Shown piece by piece: positions 1 to 7,286 of a stretch of DNA of 64,000 nt; position 1 is the first letter of the stretch, and each line of letters opens with the position of its first letter. The translations under genes were made by a program, and so were the position numbers. Below the pieces are notes generated by a model. That model was not told the DNA's origin and did not search any database. It was given only the letters and a program-made list of their open reading frames with translations. Origin of the DNA: CAVXFS01 sp963761115 (lineage in GTDB: Bacteria; Pseudomonadota; Gammaproteobacteria; Burkholderiales; Gallionellaceae); the NCBI GenBank assembly GCA_963761115.1, contig CAVXFS010000004.1, forward strand, positions 682,001 through 746,000. The letters are read 5' to 3'.

Positions 1-662
1 GCCGGGCTCGAGGCGAGCAGGATGTTGCGTACCAGGGATAGCCTGGGAGCGTGTCGATAGATCCATATCAGGTAGGCCAGTGCCGGCAAATACAGCAGGA
101 TGGTATCGAAGCGGTTGACGAAAGCCAGGGACGCCAGGAAAAACATCAGCGAGAAATCCCTTTGCGGGAATCTGTCTCCGTCCCGTTGCAGGGACATGAG
201 CATGACCAGAAACAGGGCGGCGATCAGGTAGGAAAGGCAATTTTCCAGTCCCGATGAGGCGTAATCGACAAACGCTTTCGAGGACAACAGCGCAAAGAGG
301 AGAAGCGGTACTTTCCACAGGGATAACCGAAATCCGCTGGTGGTGTATCGAGCAACTATCCATACTGCTGCAAGCGTGAGCAACAGCGACAATATGATTA
401 CCGTGAAGAACAACTCGGAGGTGAAGAAATAAAACAATGAAACGACAAACATCCATAATGGATGGGTATAAACCTGAACGCGTTCACCCGGATTCCAGAT
501 CAGCCCCCGCCCGTTGACAAAATTATCCACGGTTCGAAACGTAATATAGGCGTCATCGACCATCCAGGCGTTCAGCAAAAGCACTGCTGCAAAGAACAGC
601 AACAGCGCTATCCCGAATGCCACGCGCAGATGATTATTGTTTGGCGACTTGATCTTTGGCAT
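1..662 (-). CDS. GT39-like polytopic membrane glycosyltransferase, C-terminus cut off
   Basis: About 220 codons are open on the minus strand from an ATG at 662 to the window edge, with a GAAGG Shine-Dalgarno just upstream. The N-terminus has a membrane segment (about residues 14-26), then a loop with Asp-Asp-Ala-Tyr-Ile-Thr-Phe-Arg and Gly-Leu-Ile-Trp-Asn-Pro-Gly-Glu, followed by further hydrophobic helices. A first periplasmic loop with an Asp pair after TM1 is typical of the GT-C/GT39 superfamily, which moves sugars from polyprenyl carriers onto lipids or proteins. Substrate cannot be inferred. It lies downstream of tRNA-Arg on the same strand. The family assignment is moderate; that a gene is present is near certain. 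Confidence 0.75.
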   Translation of the reverse strand, partial: MPKIKSPNNNHLRVAFGIALLLFFAAVLLLNAWMVDDAYITFRTVDNFVNGRGLIWNPGERVQVYTHPLWMFVVSLFYFFTSELFFTVIILSLLLTLAAVWIVARYTTSGFRLSLWKVPLLLFALLSSKAFVDYASSGLENCLSYLIAALFLVMLMSLQRDGDRFPQRDFSLMFFLASLAFVNRFDTILLYLPALAYLIWIYRHAPRLSLVRNILLASSP

Positions 663-724
663 ATGGCCTTCGGTTTGGGTGCCGGCACAACATTTATAAA
701 GTCACCAACAAACCTTATGCAAGC

Positions 725-800
725 TGGTGCCCCGAACACGAATCGAACGTGTGGCCTACCCCTTAGGAGGGGGTCGCTCTATCCACTGAGCTACCGGGGC
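725..800 (-). tRNA. tRNA-Arg (anticodon CCU)
   Basis: The reverse complement folds as a complete cloverleaf. It has a 7-bp acceptor stem (GCCCCGG with TCGGGGC, one G-U), a D arm containing AGCTCAGTGGATAGAGC, anticodon stem ACCCC/GGGGT with loop CTCCTAA giving anticodon CCT, and a T arm ACACG-TTCGATT-CGTGT. Discriminator A and an encoded CCA end follow. It decodes AGG. No intrinsic terminator is evident between it and the downstream membrane-protein gene. Confidence 0.96.
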
Positions 801-871
801 GAGGCGCGCATTCTAACGTATATTGATATCGATTTCCCATGTCGCGGCGCGACTGTTCGTTGTCAATGGAG

Positions 872-2236
872 TCATGCGCGAGGCGGGAACAAGACCCTGA
901 CATTCAGTCCGCCCAGCCTGGCATGGCCGAAACTGACGGTGGCGTGATGAATTTCTGCAATGCGCTGCACAATGGACAAACCCAGGCCGACCCCATCCGA
1001 TCTCGATGAATCGATGCGGTTGAATCGCCTGCCCAATGCATCAAGCTGCTCGTTGGCAACCCCGATGCCGCTGTCGGCGATGTCCAGTTCGACCTGTTTC
1101 TCCTCACCCACCACCCGTAACCCTGCTTCAACTCGACCACCTTGCGGCGTATAGCGGATCGCATTGTCCAGCAGGTTGCGTAACAGGATGCGCAACATGT
1201 CGGGTGAAGCGGAAATGAGCGGATTGGCTTGTGCCGAGAAACCGATCTCGATGCCCTTGGCGAGAGCATCGCCAGCCACGTCCGCGCAGCAAGCCTCGAT
1301 CAACCCGGAGATGTCCACCGGTTCCAGGCTGGGTGATGAAGTCTGTTCGTCGAGGCGTGACAGGGTGAGCAATTGATCGACCAGATGTGCCATGCGCTCG
1401 GTGCCCAGAAACGCCTTGGCCAGCGATTCCTTGCGCTCGGGTTCATTATTTGACAACTGTGCGGCCTGGATTTGCGCCTGCATCGCCGCGAGCGGTGTGC
1501 GCAGTTCATGCGAAGCATCCGCAGAGAATCGCCGCTCGTTTTCCATCGTTCTGGCAATTCGAGCGAGCAATCCGTTCAACGCCTCCACCACGGGCAGAAT
1601 TTCCTCGGGCGCATCCAGCACCGATACCGGGCTGAGTTGGTCCGGACTGAGATCGCGCAAGGAGTCGGCGAGCTTGCGCAACGAGCGCAGCCCAAAACGG
1701 ATCGCGATCATCGACATGATCACCAGCACGGGCAGGCCGAACAAAAAAGGCGCGACATTGTGCTGGGCTACCTCTTGCGCCATGCTGGTGCGCGCTTCGT
1801 CCTCCTGGCCGACCAGGACATCAAGGTTGCGCTCCTTGTCCTGCTGGTGGAAATAGCGCCAGTTGCGGCCATGCCACTGCCCGTTGCTGAATCCGTCAGC
1901 TGCCATTTGAGCCGGTTCCATACCCAATTTGTTATCGGACCTCAACAATAGATGCGGGTAATCCTCCTTGGTGTCCCATACCTGGTACGCGAGCATTTGC
2001 TGGTATTTGTGGAACTGGGGCAGCTTTATTTCCATCAACTCGTCGTCATGATCGGTGTGGGATGCGACAGCCAAAAGGTTCTGAGCGAACTGTGCCAGCT
2101 GTGCGTCGAACATTTCGCCCGCCTCGGTCATGGCATTCTCGTAGCTCTTGTATCCGGCTACCAGGACAAACAGAATCACGCTTAGCAATACGAGCAGGAT
2201 AAGCCGGAATTGCAGCGAAGACGGATACCGATTCAT
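872..2236 (-). CDS. QseC/PmrB-type sensor histidine kinase
   Basis: This 454-residue inner-membrane kinase has TM1 at about residues 11-29, a periplasmic sensor region of about 130 residues, TM2 at about 162-180 and a HAMP-like linker. The HisKA H-box Ser-His-Glu-Leu-Arg-Thr-Pro has the phospho-accepting His near 243. The HATPase domain shows N box (Asn-Leu-Leu-Asp-Asn-Ala), G1 (Asp-Ser-Gly-Ile-Gly-Val) and G2 (Gly-Leu-Gly-Leu-Ser). Its start overlaps the regulator stop by 4 nt (ATGA), so the two are translationally coupled. QseBC-like pairs are known companions of SHP/DHC cytochrome clusters, so it probably controls the divergent operon. The input signal is unknown. Confidence 0.92.
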   Translation of the reverse strand: MNRYPSSLQFRLILLVLLSVILFVLVAGYKSYENAMTEAGEMFDAQLAQFAQNLLAVASHTDHDDELMEIKLPQFHKYQQMLAYQVWDTKEDYPHLLLRSDNKLGMEPAQMAADGFSNGQWHGRNWRYFHQQDKERNLDVLVGQEDEARTSMAQEVAQHNVAPFLFGLPVLVIMSMIAIRFGLRSLRKLADSLRDLSPDQLSPVSVLDAPEEILPVVEALNGLLARIARTMENERRFSADASHELRTPLAAMQAQIQAAQLSNNEPERKESLAKAFLGTERMAHLVDQLLTLSRLDEQTSSPSLEPVDISGLIEACCADVAGDALAKGIEIGFSAQANPLISASPDMLRILLRNLLDNAIRYTPQGGRVEAGLRVVGEEKQVELDIADSGIGVANEQLDALGRRFNRIDSSRSDGVGLGLSIVQRIAEIHHATVSFGHARLGGLNVRVLFPPRA

Positions 2237-2895
2237 GGCTGGCGTCCCACGGTATAGCCGATGCCGCGCAAGGTCTGGATGAACTCGCTGCCCAGTTTCT
2301 TGCGCAAGCGATGGATGAACACTTCTATCGTATTGCTGTCCGCACTGTCCGACCAGCCATAGATGCTCTGTTCCAGCTGTGCACGGGTAAGCACCCGTCC
2401 CGCATTTTGCATCAGCAGTTCGAGCAGGGTGAACTCCCTGGCGGAAAGTTCGACTGGTTTGCCGTCATGCCAGGCCTGGCGTGCAGCCGGATCTATTTCC
2501 ACCGCACCAATGCTAAGGCGGGCGGAGGCGTGTCCGGCCGAGCGGCGGATCAGCGCGCGCAGGCGCGCAGCCAGTATTTCCATATCGATGGGTTTCACCA
2601 CGTAATCGTCGGCGCCGAGGCCAAAACCCTTGAGCTTGTCTGCTTTCTCGTCCCGGGCGGTAAGGATCAGCACGGGGAGTTGCGCTCCCTTGTCCCGGAT
2701 GGATTGCAACAGGGACAGCCCATCCTGGTGTGGTAACCCGATATCGAGTACGGCTGCGGCATACTCTTCAGTGGTCAGCGCATTCTCGCCCTGATTCCCG
2801 TCACGCACCCAGTCCACCGTGAATCCCAGATGAGTCAGGCTTTTCTGGATGCCGTCACCCAGCAACGAGTCATCTTCAACCAGAAGTATTCTCAA
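2233..2895 (-). CDS. OmpR/QseB-type response regulator
   Basis: This 220-residue protein has a receiver domain (acidic Glu8-Asp9-Asp10 cluster, phospho-acceptor Asp51 in Leu-Asp-Ile-Gly-Leu-Pro, conserved Lys near 101) and a C-terminal winged helix. The latter includes the typical end Arg-Gly-Ile-Gly-Tyr. It is first in an operon with the histidine kinase. It reads away from the SHP operon, and a direct repeat of PmrA/QseB-box type lies in the shared intergenic region, consistent with autoregulation and control of the cytochrome genes. Length and motifs are standard for the family. Confidence 0.94.
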   Translation of the reverse strand: MRILLVEDDSLLGDGIQKSLTHLGFTVDWVRDGNQGENALTTEEYAAAVLDIGLPHQDGLSLLQSIRDKGAQLPVLILTARDEKADKLKGFGLGADDYVVKPIDMEILAARLRALIRRSAGHASARLSIGAVEIDPAARQAWHDGKPVELSAREFTLLELLMQNAGRVLTRAQLEQSIYGWSDSADSNTIEVFIHRLRKKLGSEFIQTLRGIGYTVGRQP

Positions 2896-2919
2896 TCTTC
2901 TCTCCCTTTGTCCATATCC

Positions 2920-2936
2920 ATTAAGCCATGATTAAG
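2920..2936 (+). promoter_or_regulatory. PmrA/QseB-type box between regulator and cytochrome operon
   Basis: ATTAAG-CCATG-ATTAAG is a perfect 6-bp direct repeat with 11-bp periodicity. It matches the HTTAAK-N5-HTTAAK pattern bound by PmrA/QseB-group regulators. A possible -10 (TTATAC, 2949-2954) puts the downstream half-site over the -35 region of a rightward promoter, the usual place for activation. Site function is inferred; the repeat itself is directly visible. Confidence 0.7.
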
Positions 2937-2979
2937 AATCGTTTGCCATTATACGAATTACAGGGGCTTGCCGAGAAAT

Positions 2980-3417
2980 ATGCTGATAAGAATTAGATCT
3001 CTGATGAATATGCATCAAGCCGGTCTTGGATTTATTCTTTTGGCATGCGCCAGTTCAGCGCTGGCAGAGACTCCGTCCGGACTGGTGGCAGACTTTGCTG
3101 CGGAAGCGGCGAGAAGCAATCCCGGCTTTACCCCGTCAGCACAGCGCGGCCATGCATTCTTTACCAGGGACTGGGGCGTGTCCAGCAAAATGCCGAACTG
3201 CACGGTCTGCCACAGCAAAAACCTGCGCGCCGCCGGCAAGCATGTCGTTACCGACAAGCCCATCGAGCCGCTTTCACCCCAGGCGAACCCGGAGCGGTTC
3301 ACCAGCCTGAAAAAGGTCGAGAAATGGTTCAGGCGCAATTGCAAGGAAGTAATCGGACACGAGTGCAGTGCCGCAGAAAAGGCAGACTTTATTCAATTTG
3401 TCATACAAGGAAGCTGA
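2980..3417 (+). CDS. SHP-type monoheme cytochrome c (DUF1924)
   Basis: This is a periplasmic c-type cytochrome of the sphaeroides heme protein family. A signal peptide runs from the ATG at 2980 to a cleavage near Ser-Ala-Leu-Ala. A single Cys-Thr-Val-Cys-His heme site follows, then a C-terminal region with two further Cys (Arg-Asn-Cys-Lys and His-Glu-Cys) that could form the disulfide seen in this family. SHP can bind oxygen and other small ligands and accepts electrons from DHC. The next gene starts 1 nt after its stop. ATG 2980 is preferred over a TTG at 2970 and an ATG at 3004, but the Shine-Dalgarno is weak for all. Confidence 0.9.
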   Translation: MLIRIRSLMNMHQAGLGFILLACASSALAETPSGLVADFAAEAARSNPGFTPSAQRGHAFFTRDWGVSSKMPNCTVCHSKNLRAAGKHVVTDKPIEPLSPQANPERFTSLKKVEKWFRRNCKEVIGHECSAAEKADFIQFVIQGS

Positions 3418-3418
3418 T

Positions 3419-3889
3419 ATGAAATGGTTGGCCGCATTAACTCTGGTTCTGTGCAGCAACTTGGTTCATGCCGACGGGGAGGGATTGTCGGCCGCGACCA
3501 ATCCGACGTGGAAGGAAGAGTGCGGAAGTTGCCACATCGCTTTCCCTCCGCAATTGCTGACTGCCGGAAACTGGCGGAAATTGATGGCTGGGCTGGACAA
3601 GCATTTCGGCGCAGATGCGGCCATGGATGCCAAGGATGCCCAGGTTGTGCTTGAATTCCTGCAGGGCAATGCGGCGAAGAGTGCACGCAACTCCGCGCCG
3701 AGTTTCAGGATCAGCGATACACCCTGGTTCACGCGCGAACATAGTGAAATCTCGCGCCGAACCTGGTCCAGCCCTGCGGTCAAGTCACGCTCGAATTGCA
3801 CGGCCTGCCACGTCAAGGCCGAACAAGGCGACTGGTCGGAGCGCGGCATCAAGGTGCCGGGCGGGCTGCGCCGGAAAGATAACGATTGA
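3419..3889 (+). CDS. DHC-type diheme cytochrome c
   Basis: This is a periplasmic electron carrier of 156 residues with a signal peptide ending near Leu-Val-His-Ala. Two c-heme motifs are present: Cys35-Gly-Ser-Cys-His39 and Cys127-Thr-Ala-Cys-His131. AAGGAAG lies just upstream of the ATG at 3419, and the gene is 1 nt downstream of the SHP stop. In the SHP/DHC/cytochrome b clusters known from purple bacteria and other proteobacteria, DHC passes electrons from the membrane cytochrome b to SHP; the order here is the same. Length and heme spacing fit. Confidence 0.92.
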   Translation: MKWLAALTLVLCSNLVHADGEGLSAATNPTWKEECGSCHIAFPPQLLTAGNWRKLMAGLDKHFGADAAMDAKDAQVVLEFLQGNAAKSARNSAPSFRISDTPWFTREHSEISRRTWSSPAVKSRSNCTACHVKAEQGDWSERGIKVPGGLRRKDND

Positions 3890-3965
3890 GTCCGGTTTGC
3901 CAGCAACTGCCGGCAAGGCTATGCGGACTTCGTCATTTCTCATCGTGCCGGGATGACATCTTCCT

Positions 3966-4595
3966 GTGCATACATGGCAAACTGCCTTGAATAAGATACT
4001 TGTCTGGGACCTGCCGACCCGTATAGGCCATTGGCTGCTGGTGGCGGCTTTCACGGTGTCCTATCTTTCCGGAGACAGCGAGGAGTGGCGACTGGTACAT
4101 GTGGCAGCTGGGTACGCTTTTGGTGGCGCGCTGGCATTCCGTCTGTTCTGGGGGATGGCCGGGACACGGTATGCGCGCTTTTCCTCATTCCTGTTTACGC
4201 CGCGGCAGGCATTCGGTTATCTGTCAAATTTGATCGCAGGGAAGCCTGGTCATTGGATCGGCCATAATCCGGCCGGCAGTTATGCGATCTATTGCATCCT
4301 GCTGCTCGGTCTGCTGGTGGTAGGCAGCGGCTGGGCAGTTTATACCGAGGTCGGCGGGGACTGGCTGGAAGAATTCCATGATACTTTGTCCGAAGTCATG
4401 CTTGGTGTGGTTGCCGTACATGTGACAGGCGTGCTGGTGAACAGCTGGTTGCACCGGGAAAATCTGGTGCGCAGCATGGTCACCGGGTACAAGACCGGGA
4501 CAGATGCAGCAGCAATCGAGTCCAGCAAGCAGGTCTGGCTGGTCTTGCTGCTCGGGTCGGTTGTGGCGGCAGGGTTGTTGACGCTGGTAACCTGA
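3966..4595 (+). CDS. Cytochrome b561-family membrane protein
   Basis: This protein of about 209 residues has the family start motif Val-Trp-Asp-Leu-Pro-Thr-Arg-Ile-Gly-His-Trp, four or five transmembrane helices and conserved His residues (the Gly-His-Trp helix, Leu-Val-His-Val-Ala, Phe-His-Asp, Ala-Val-His-Val) suitable for binding two b hemes. It would oxidise quinol and reduce the DHC/SHP pair. The GTG at 3966 is one possible start; a TTG at 3987 gives Met-Asn-Lys-Ile-Leu-Val-Trp-Asp, also plausible. Neither has a strong ribosome site. It is 76 nt downstream of DHC. Confidence 0.9.
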   Translation: MHTWQTALNKILVWDLPTRIGHWLLVAAFTVSYLSGDSEEWRLVHVAAGYAFGGALAFRLFWGMAGTRYARFSSFLFTPRQAFGYLSNLIAGKPGHWIGHNPAGSYAIYCILLLGLLVVGSGWAVYTEVGGDWLEEFHDTLSEVMLGVVAVHVTGVLVNSWLHRENLVRSMVTGYKTGTDAAAIESSKQVWLVLLLGSVVAAGLLTLVT

Positions 4596-4807
4596 ACCTT
4601 GCCATAACTGCCCGGCCCTGAACGGCAGGATAATCCAGACAGCATTGTTATCCACGCAGCACAAAATGCCCGGCTCGTCATTTCATATTTTCTCTGCACG
4701 CTGAAGCTGGTGATTTCCCTTTAAGCGGAAGTCATCATGTTTCTGCAATGCCCGGGCGATCTTCCTTGAAGCGATAAGCTACAATAGTCATGGCCTTGTT
4801 GACTCAT

Positions 4808-4816
4808 TGGTATAAT
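4808..4816 (+). promoter_or_regulatory. Extended -10 promoter for the cNMP-binding/permease pair
   Basis: The 4596-4917 gap holds no convincing gene. Its best signal is TGG followed by a consensus TATAAT (4811-4816), an extended -10. A good -35 at 17 bp upstream is not visible, as tolerated by extended -10 promoters. A second weaker -10-like ACAATA lies about 30 bp upstream. It would produce a 5' leader of about 100 nt. Confidence 0.5.
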
Positions 4817-4917
4817 CACGCCAGCCAATGCTGTTATTCATTCCAGGCACCGGTTACTGACAGCAGCTTGGTCATGTCGAGCAGAAATCACACACTGCCG
4901 CCGCAGTGCAACAGGCA

Positions 4918-5418
4918 ATGCAAAAGGGGGGCCGCTTGATACTTAATCCATTCCGTCACCGCAAAAGCACGCCGCGCCTCGATGCACTGCAAAAACTGTT
5001 GCTGTTTTCAAGTCTTTCTCCTGCGGAGCTTGCCATCGTAGATGGCTTGCTGCATGAGCGCCATTACATCAAGAACGAAGTGATCTTCGACCAGGGAGAG
5101 ATCGGCAAAGCGCTGTATATCGTGGTCGACGGCGAAGTCCTGATCTGCCGCCAGGGTATGCAGGATAACGAGCACATCGTGAAGCTGGGGCCGGGTATTT
5201 TTTTCGGCGAGCTGGCACTGCTCGATGATTCACCCCGCTCGGCACAGGCTCGTGCCGCGACAGACTGCGACCTGTTTGTGCTCTTTCGCGATGACTTCCT
5301 GGGCTTGCTCGACACCCATACCCGCATCGCCTCGAAGATCGAGCGGCAGCTCGCCCGTTACCTGGGAGCGCGCTTGCGCGAACTGTCTGTCAGCGCCGGC
5401 ACTCACCAGCACTTGTGA
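4918..5418 (+). CDS. Cyclic-nucleotide-binding domain protein
   Basis: This protein of about 165 residues is almost entirely one CAP/PKA-type cNMP-binding beta barrel. It includes Asp-Gln-Gly-Glu-Ile-Gly-Lys-Ala-Leu-Tyr and a phosphate-binding cassette Phe-Gly-Glu-Leu-Ala-Leu...Pro-Arg-Ser-Ala. There is no DNA-binding helix-turn-helix, so it is not a Crp-type transcription factor. Start choices are a GTG at 4906, the ATG at 4918, or a TTG at 4936 with AAAAGGGGGG five bases upstream; the last has the best ribosome site. Its stop overlaps a GTG of the next gene, suggesting a sensory partner for that permease. The ligand is unproven. Confidence 0.85.
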   Translation: MQKGGRLILNPFRHRKSTPRLDALQKLLLFSSLSPAELAIVDGLLHERHYIKNEVIFDQGEIGKALYIVVDGEVLICRQGMQDNEHIVKLGPGIFFGELALLDDSPRSAQARAATDCDLFVLFRDDFLGLLDTHTRIASKIERQLARYLGARLRELSVSAGTHQHL

Positions 5419-5420
5419 AC

Positions 5421-6536
5421 ATGGACCAGCATAACGCGTCGGGTCCCGTCGTCTGGACAGCGATTATCGGCATCACCTGTTTGCTGCTGCTCGTGTTCCA
5501 GAAACTGCTTTGGCTGGTGGTGCCTTTCCTGCTGGCACTGATCCTCTATTACATCCTTTATCCGGCAGCGCAAAATCTCATCAACCGCGGCATGTCGCGC
5601 GACCGGGCCGCCGCCTGGATCATGGCCCTGTTCCTCATGGTGCTGGTGGGCGGACTGTTCTTCATGGTGCCCTGGATCGCGGTCCATATGATGGATATAG
5701 AGGCATCGCTGGAGTTCTATCTGGCGGGCGGACTGCAATTGCTTAATCGGTCATTGCAGGCGCTGGAATCAAGCATGCCGGTGTTCGCGAAAATGCATCT
5801 GGCCGAGATATTGACGCTGAAACTGCAAGCTTCACAAAACGAGATCGTCGAACATATTGAACCGTTGGTCATGGATCTCGTCGCCTGGCTGCCGTCGTTG
5901 CTGCTGGCCCCCTTTCTTGCCTTCTTTTTTCTCAAGGATGGCCAGCGCTTCAAGCGCTTCCTTGCCCATGCCGTTCCGAATGCGTTTTTTGAGAGGACAC
6001 TGTATCTGTTGCACGAGGTTGACCAGACGCTGCACGCTTACTTTACCGGACTGATGAAGCTTGTCGTACTCGATACGGTGACGCTTGCGCTGGGACTCTG
6101 GGTTGTCGGGTTTCACAACGCGCTGGTGATAGGTTTCATCTGCGCGGTACTGGCGTTGATACCCTATGTCGGCACCGTTCTAGGCGGGCTTGCGGTCGTC
6201 CTCGTTGCCGCTACGGATTTTTCCGGCACGCCGGCGATGGCCTACTGGGCGATCCTGCTGTTCATCATTGCGCGCCTGCTGGACGATTTCGTCTACCTTC
6301 CGCTCACAATCGGCAGGAGTTTGCATATGTCTCCACTTATCGCAGTGCTGATGATTTTCGTCGGCGGCGCCGTGGCTGGCGTTTCCGGACTGATGCTGGT
6401 GCTGCCATTGCTCGGCGTGGTGATGGTAGTGAGCGAAACGATCAGCAAGGTCGTCACCGACCCGCGCCTGATGGCTCGGCACCGTCACGCCCAGGTACTC
6501 CGGCGCAAGCAGGCGAGAGCTGATCTGAAGTCATAA
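5421..6536 (+). CDS. AI-2E/PerM-family inner-membrane transporter
   Basis: This protein of about 371 residues has the family's paired N-terminal helices (Ile-Ile-Gly-Ile-Thr-Cys-Leu-Leu-Leu onward), a central soluble segment, and the conserved run Ala-Leu-Ile-Pro-Tyr-Val-Gly-Thr-Val-Leu-Gly-Gly followed by Asp-Asp-Phe-Val-Tyr-Leu-Pro. The family includes TqsA (autoinducer export) and Na+/H+ antiporters, so substrate is unknown. The ATG at 5421 is 2 nt past the preceding stop; a GTG at 5415 overlaps that stop. Coupling to a cNMP-binding protein is the notable context. Confidence 0.9.
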   Translation: MDQHNASGPVVWTAIIGITCLLLLVFQKLLWLVVPFLLALILYYILYPAAQNLINRGMSRDRAAAWIMALFLMVLVGGLFFMVPWIAVHMMDIEASLEFYLAGGLQLLNRSLQALESSMPVFAKMHLAEILTLKLQASQNEIVEHIEPLVMDLVAWLPSLLLAPFLAFFFLKDGQRFKRFLAHAVPNAFFERTLYLLHEVDQTLHAYFTGLMKLVVLDTVTLALGLWVVGFHNALVIGFICAVLALIPYVGTVLGGLAVVLVAATDFSGTPAMAYWAILLFIIARLLDDFVYLPLTIGRSLHMSPLIAVLMIFVGGAVAGVSGLMLVLPLLGVVMVVSETISKVVTDPRLMARHRHAQVLRRKQARADLKS

Positions 6537-6560
6537 TATTTTGTTCGGGCGCGACAGCCT

Positions 6561-6631
6561 GTAGGTTGGGCTGGCGAAGGAAGCCCAACATGATGTCACC
6601 GGAAAACGTTGGGTTTCGTGCCTCAGCCCAA
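6561..6631. repeat. REP-like palindromic intergenic element (71 bp)
   Basis: The element begins GTAGGTTGGGCTG and ends CAGCCCAA, with 8-bp terminal inverted repeats at 6566-6573 and 6624-6631. Internal copies of the arms (AAGCCCAAC, GTTGGGTTT) suggest two stem-loops in tandem. It sits between the convergent permease and lipoprotein genes. The element at 23392-23466 has the same architecture and start. No coding capacity. Confidence 0.65.
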
Positions 6632-6686
6632 GCTGCGACTGAAATTTCTGTTATGGCGCGGCAGGATCAAGCGCCAATCGGCTTGC

Positions 6687-7286
6687 TCATTTCAATGCCG
6701 CCAGATCCCTGGAGAAATCGGCATATATCTTGTTCAGCCCGGCTTCGCAAGCCAGCACATAAGCACGCTGGGTATTTTCGGTTATTGGCACATCCGCGCT
6801 GTAACTGCGTTCCAGTACCATTTCGAGCGGATCGTTCTTTTGCAGCGAGAAATGCAGGGAGACTACTGCGCGGTCATTGTCGCCACCGATGATTTTTTCC
6901 AGGCGCAAAATCCTGCTATTCAACAGATAGCCGACATCGCTGCCCCTGGAGACATCTGTCACGCGCGGGGCGATACCCATTGCCTCGAAACTCGAGCGCA
7001 TATTCTCTTGCAACAGTAATGCCGGAGGCTCGATCCATGATTGATAGTGGTACTGCTGTAGTTCGTTCGGACTCGCGGTGCTTGCATACAACATGGCCCG
7101 ATCGGCATAGGCGCCGTCGGCATGCACCGGCGCCACATATAACGCCTCATTCAGTACCGGCCGGGCAGCAGCGTTCGCCGGGATAGCTTCCAGGCGGTAA
7201 TACTTGTCGGCCGGAACCGGCACGGAATGGCATCCGGCCAATGCCAGCGCCACAACAAAGATCGAGAGCTTGATCCGGATTCTCAT
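6687..7286 (-). CDS. PqiC/ABC-type transport auxiliary lipoprotein
   Basis: This 199-residue protein has a lipoprotein signal peptide with lipobox Leu-Ala-Gly-Cys near residue 19, then Tyr-Tyr-Arg-Leu and an alternating beta/helix domain typical of PqiC/DUF330 lipoproteins. These sit on the inner leaflet of the outer membrane as receivers or docking partners for MCE-domain transporters. It is the last gene of the Mla-type operon and overlaps the MlaD-like gene by 4 nt. No MlaA or MlaC is encoded nearby, so this lipoprotein probably takes the outer-membrane role. Confidence 0.87.
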   Translation of the reverse strand: MRIRIKLSIFVVALALAGCHSVPVPADKYYRLEAIPANAAARPVLNEALYVAPVHADGAYADRAMLYASTASPNELQQYHYQSWIEPPALLLQENMRSSFEAMGIAPRVTDVSRGSDVGYLLNSRILRLEKIIGGDNDRAVVSLHFSLQKNDPLEMVLERSYSADVPITENTQRAYVLACEAGLNKIYADFSRDLAALK

